From Chamaea fasciata (Eukaryota; Chordata; Aves; Passeriformes; Sylviidae): 64,000 nt of DNA. Under the pieces are notes generated by a model. The model was not told the DNA's origin and did no database searches. It saw only the letters and a program-made list of their open reading frames with translations. Shown piece after piece: positions 59,449-64,000 of the stretch. Each line of letters begins with the position of its first letter. Positions within the stretch are counted from its first letter, which is position 1. The position numbers and the translations under genes are program-made. The stretch spans positions 28,943,021 through 29,007,020 of the forward strand of contig JARCOQ010000008.1 of NCBI GenBank assembly GCA_029207755.1, in the 5' to 3' direction.

Positions 59449-61743
59449 GGGTGGGAGCCAGGCTAGAGTAAAGGACCACATAACTAGAACAACTAGCAAA
59501 AGGCACAAAATTACCATAAATTTACAGGAAGCTGGATCTCATTATACCTTTCTTTTTTTTATAAATCAGTTGCGGGGGAGGGAGGAGGAGGGGGTTAAGG
59601 CACATATTTTAAAACACTGGGTACAGTTTATTCCCTTACACACATCACTGATTTCAGGCCTTTGCCAGGGACTAAATGCTATCCATTATGCTTCAAAATC
59701 TTCAGTATTTAAATTAAGTTTTTTTTATTCAAAACCTGCTTGAGTTTCCCCTTCTCACACAGTTTATTTCCTATCTTACAGCTTCTTTTTTTACCACAGG
59801 ACTAAGATGCACAAGGACTCACATGTGGTTACCATACTTCTGCACAAATCTATAACTTAACACATTCTCCACTGAACTGCAGACACAAATTTATGCAGCC
59901 ATATTACTTGTGCCTAACTTTTCAGTCTTGCCCTAGAAGACCACACAAGGAAGTATCGTGCCTTCTTTCAGCTACTGACAGTCAAGAATCAGCCTGTAGG
60001 AAGAACAATCAACCATAAAGGATCAGCAAAGGTGATAAATTCATGTGTCGTTTTAGGGGAGGGGAAGAAGCTGGAACAAGAAGCAGGGGATTTGGAGTGC
60101 CACCAACCATGGCCATGCTGTTCTGGGCAGCTTCTCCTTCAGACACAGGAGCTGTAACAAGGATTGGGCTCCATAGGAACAAGATTGTGATGCTACAAGT
60201 AGGACAAATTTGAACTGGCAACAATATTAATATAAGTGAAATAAGTAGTTTTCTTTCTTGAGGGGATAATAGGATACTGCCTACAAATCATTCTTTTTGT
60301 GATGTTCAGATCTTGTGCCTGTGCTCTGCTATTTGTAGGTCTTTCTAAGTGTTGTGGTCAAGCAGAACCTGAATGTGTCCTGACACTATGGGAGGAAGAG
60401 AGATTTCCTGTCAGTACTGACTTGACTAGGGTTTCTTCCTCTGTTGCCTCATCATTATGTTTCTTGTTCTCTACAAACCTGGTTTCTAGAAAAGTCAGTT
60501 TGAAAAAAAAAATTGGAATTTTAAACCCAGACTTCTAAATGTCCTATCCTTTTCCCAGTAAAATTTGATAGCTACCATTAGACATTGCAGTAGGAACAGA
60601 ATCAGATGCCAAATCTTCATGCACACCTCCATGATCCAAAAGTTTTGTAAGCTAAAGTTTTGGCAAATGTGTGTAAAATCCTTGAGTATGTTCCCACAAT
60701 ATGCTATTGCATAACTGACCCACACAAAATGGGAATTACAGATCAACTGGCAATTTGTGCTAAAGCTTAGACTCAGTAAAGTGACAGCAAAAAAATCCCA
60801 AACCAAGCCACAATTTGATTTGTGACAATCGCTTCACAGATTTTCCCAGAAGCAACTAAGTTCTTCAAATCCCATAATTTCAGTGCCTTGAATTTCACAT
60901 TCAGCACATCAGCCATGGGGTTTTGCATTAGCATAAATCTTGCCAATGCACAGAAAAAGGAAAGAACAGGTTCAAACTGCTCGGGGTCTCATTTTAACAA
61001 AATACTATTGCAGTACCTATGTTCCATTCTGAAACAATTAAGTTTTCCAGGATGCTTCAAACACTGAAATACTGTCAAGCTCTCATGCAGCTGCATGTGA
61101 GATTCTGATAGGGTTTGAGCTACAAAATATAGAAGGAGTTTTCTGAAATGAAGTGAGGCCATTTTTTTAATGTAGCAATGTATGATATCTTCTAGGAGTT
61201 TGGCCTACAGTGTTAGAGGTAAGAGGTGTTCTGTGGCAGATTTCCTTGTGTATCCTTCCAAGAAGTACAGCTATTCCTATGTACTTTTCCAAGTGATGTT
61301 CAATTGGTCAGATTTTGTTGAATATGCAAATCACAACAGTGGCTGCTGTAGAAGAATCTGTAGGTAGAAGTGACTGATCTGGTGTGACTCAGAACAAACT
61401 TCATAACTAATATTCAAAAGATAAATCTCTATAAGAGACTAAAATATATTATACAACTTTCATGACACAGAACTTAATCTTTTTTTAGTGGAGAGAGATG
61501 TAAGAAGCTAATCTGTCTAATCAATAAACTTTTTGCTTTTATTATATTTGCATAACTAATACAACATGGACTTTAAACCGAAATGGTTTCCATGGTATAA
61601 TGACATGATGGGTAAGGAATTTCATCCTGATTTTATGTAAAAGAATATCTCAAGATGATGCTAAGTGACCTACGTTTCTTCAAAACCAGCTTTATGAAAG
61701 GACAAGGATGGGAGTAAAAACCTTTATTTATATAAATCCTATA

Positions 61744-61776
61744 AGAAAAAAAAAAAAAAAGAAAAGAAAAGAAAAA
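61744..61776. repeat. A run with GAAAA repeat
   Basis: A 15-nt A run followed by three GAAAA units. Confidence 0.9.
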
Positions 61777-64000
61777 TCATCCATGTTCTTTTAAAGGAAA
61801 ATCATGCCCTCCATGCAAGTCTATGCTGCCTGGGAAATATTCACTAGCAACGATGACTTTCTTCCAATTACAAACAGTTAAAAATGTCTTCTAATTTTCC
61901 TCAATTTTTCAGTGCTATTTAGGGTACTAAATAAAGATACCAGGCCCACTGGATCTGTACAAATCTCTAACTTCACTTACTCTGAGAAGTTCATGTGGCT
62001 GCAATGGATTGTCTAACATGAGCCCTGATGTTTGCCCTTGAACAATTACACCTTAAAGGTTTATTGATACCTTAAAGAAGCTGCAAAGGGTACTTCAGGT
62101 ACAAGGAAGGGTGCAGAAATATAAAGAAAAGTGAGAAATAAATGTCTACGTTTGATAATGTAGAATCATCTTGATTATAAGCAGACATACTACATCATTC
62201 AATTATTCCATAACCACTGAGCATTAAACTGTAGGAAATAACACACCCATTGCAAAGCAGCTGAACATGTCTTAAAAGAATGCAATGACATTTGAAGACT
62301 CAGGTTTAATTTGAAACATCAGATTAAGAAGCAGTAAATCAAGAGACCACAAGAAACAGTTTCTTTGCAGTCGTTATCTTGGAAGAAATATGAGTAACTA
62401 AATGTGACATGCATTGGGCAGGTTCAGTACAGCATCCATACCTAAGGACTGTTTTATAGCTTCAAATTGAAGCCAGAGGGAAACCCAGATGGCAAACGGG
62501 ATGCAAGTTGGGCTTGTCCTTGCTGATTCCAAAGGGACTTCCTATTGAAGCACACTGGGAAGAGTAATTCAGTCTGACTTCAAAACCTCCTACAATTCTA
62601 GTTTATAAGCAACATTTAAAAAGAGGGGAAAAAAAAGGCAAGATCTACAGAAATGTTTTCAGTGTACTAAGCATCAGGTCACTGCCAATAAAATTCTACT
62701 CGTTTTCCTTTAAAGGATCATTTCTAGTATTCGATATATACCAAAATCAAAACATTTTGTCTAGAGAAGGTTTGGACTAAAAATCTCAGTCTGAATTTCA
62801 TCATTGACAGCTGGTCCCACAAAGGATAAAACTTCTAGTAACACCTTTCATAGTCCTTAAAGATGGATTTTCAGGATATGCAGGGCATGCACTTAGAGTA
62901 TCTGAAGAGAGATTGCATCAGGCCTCATCTTACCAATAAACCTTTGTGTTTAATTTGTGTCATGTATCTTGTGCTTGACAGGTATAGGATAACTGGTACA
63001 AGTTGGTGCTTATGACAGAAACATGCATGTGATAAAGACCATCCAAAATTCAGGGAAACTTCAGGGTGTGGGTATGACCTTGATCATTGAACAGCAGGAC
63101 CTGGACTAGTAATCTCTTTTTGCAGAAAGGAAAACAATTTTTGCAGTACTGTGCTGCCTTTCAGGACATACACTGATGTAAGCAGCAGGGAAACCACTAG
63201 GAAGATATTCGTTTTCATCTTCTCACTGTGGGTGGAATTTGCACGGTTCCTTCACAACCTGTATGTGTCACCAGTGACTGACCACCACAGAACACCTGAG
63301 CGTCATCTGGGAAACCCGGACGAAAACGTGTTTAAAAGGACTTGCACAAAACATTTGGGAGAGGGGCTCTTGAAATCATCTTGAAATGCAACTTGCAGTT
63401 ATAGAATAATTTTCAGAGCCAGTGGATATGAAGCTTGTCAGTAATAAGCTGATAGTAGCATAAAGTTTCAAGTACATAAGCTAAATTTGCAACTACAGCT
63501 CTGGCTTCAGACCTCAACACTCAATACACACAAGTCCAACACTGCTTTGCTAGCATTTAAAAAACACCTTCCATTCAAGCCCTTTAGAAGTAATTTATAT
63601 ATATTGACTCTCTCAGTATTGAGGAAGAAGAATGATTCAGTGCTTCAATTATTTAGTCTAGGATTATCGAGCTAGGAGACTGTAAAAGAAAACATAAAAA
63701 CAAGATTTCAAAGAATGAAGGACTGAGTAAAAAGAATTTGACTTCTAAAAAGAAAGAGAAATCTTATTTCCTGTTTATTTGATACGGTACTTCCTTCTAG
63801 CTGAGTGCAGCTTTCAGCAAGTCTTCTAGCAAAGCCAACAAGTTTTATTCTGGTGCACATTAGCATGGGACAAGTTTTGAGAGGTCTGCCTACCCTTTGA
63901 TTTAAATAAAAAGTTTTGCTGTAAAAGTCCTATTGTTGCAATGTCTTAGTGGTGGTAGAAGGTTATGCTAAATCAGCATTTACAGTGAAACTTCTGTTGG

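Larger units (their letters stand above)
54743..64000 (-). other. MYLK: MYLK intron upstream of the ATG exon (incomplete, runs off the right edge)
   Basis: This 9.3-kb stretch lies upstream of the acceptor of the ATG exon and should be intronic, since the acceptor implies a noncoding exon further to the right. It carries two MIR remnants (54886-55025 and 59262-59448) and GAAA-type simple repeats. There is no CpG island or TATA-containing promoter that I can support. A 5' noncoding exon could be here unrecognised. Confidence 0.65.

Overview
This window is vertebrate, almost certainly bird, nuclear DNA. The only protein-coding gene I can support is read on the minus strand: the 5' (N-terminal) part of MYLK, which encodes the long, non-muscle isoform of myosin light chain kinase. 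The bird assignment rests on CR1 retroposon ends in both orientations, ancient MIR remnants, and a protein that follows the chicken MYLK sequence as I remember it more closely than the human one. I recovered ten coding exons from 54734 down to 12556. All have GT-AG borders and compatible phases. They join to 1819 coding bases (606 codons plus 1 nt), giving Ig1 (about residues 28-119), a linker, Ig2 (155-246), a long low-complexity linker (247-417), Ig3 (419-511) and Ig4 (518-606). Layout from right to left, the direction of transcription: 54743-64000 is the intron before the first coding exon. The ATG exon is at 54585-54742. A 21-kb intron (33448-54584) follows. Exons then cluster between 33447 and 18556, including two microexons of 49 and 37 nt. 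A 5.8-kb intron carries a striking 36-bp minisatellite (17823-18371). The exon at 12556-12708 follows, and then at least 12.5 kb of intron runs off the left edge. The later Ig domains, the DFRxxL actin-binding repeats, the Fn3 domain, the kinase domain and telokin all lie beyond position 1. No 5' noncoding exon or promoter was recognised, so the gene is open at both ends here. No RNA gene, CRISPR array or prokaryotic-type system is present. Points worth a second look: (1) the minisatellite, where each unit holds two palindromes, two E-boxes and a near-consensus 5' splice site on the gene strand, about 0.2 kb after an authentic donor; (2) replacement by Asp and Cys of the two tyrosines that Src-family kinases phosphorylate in human long MLCK; (3) a tandem acceptor at the Ig3 exon; (4) a perfect 16-bp hairpin in the 21-kb intron; (5) an isolated CpG-dense block with a CTCF-like core; and (6) a second CTCF-like core about 1 kb downstream of the ATG exon. 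I found no evidence of a novel multi-gene system.
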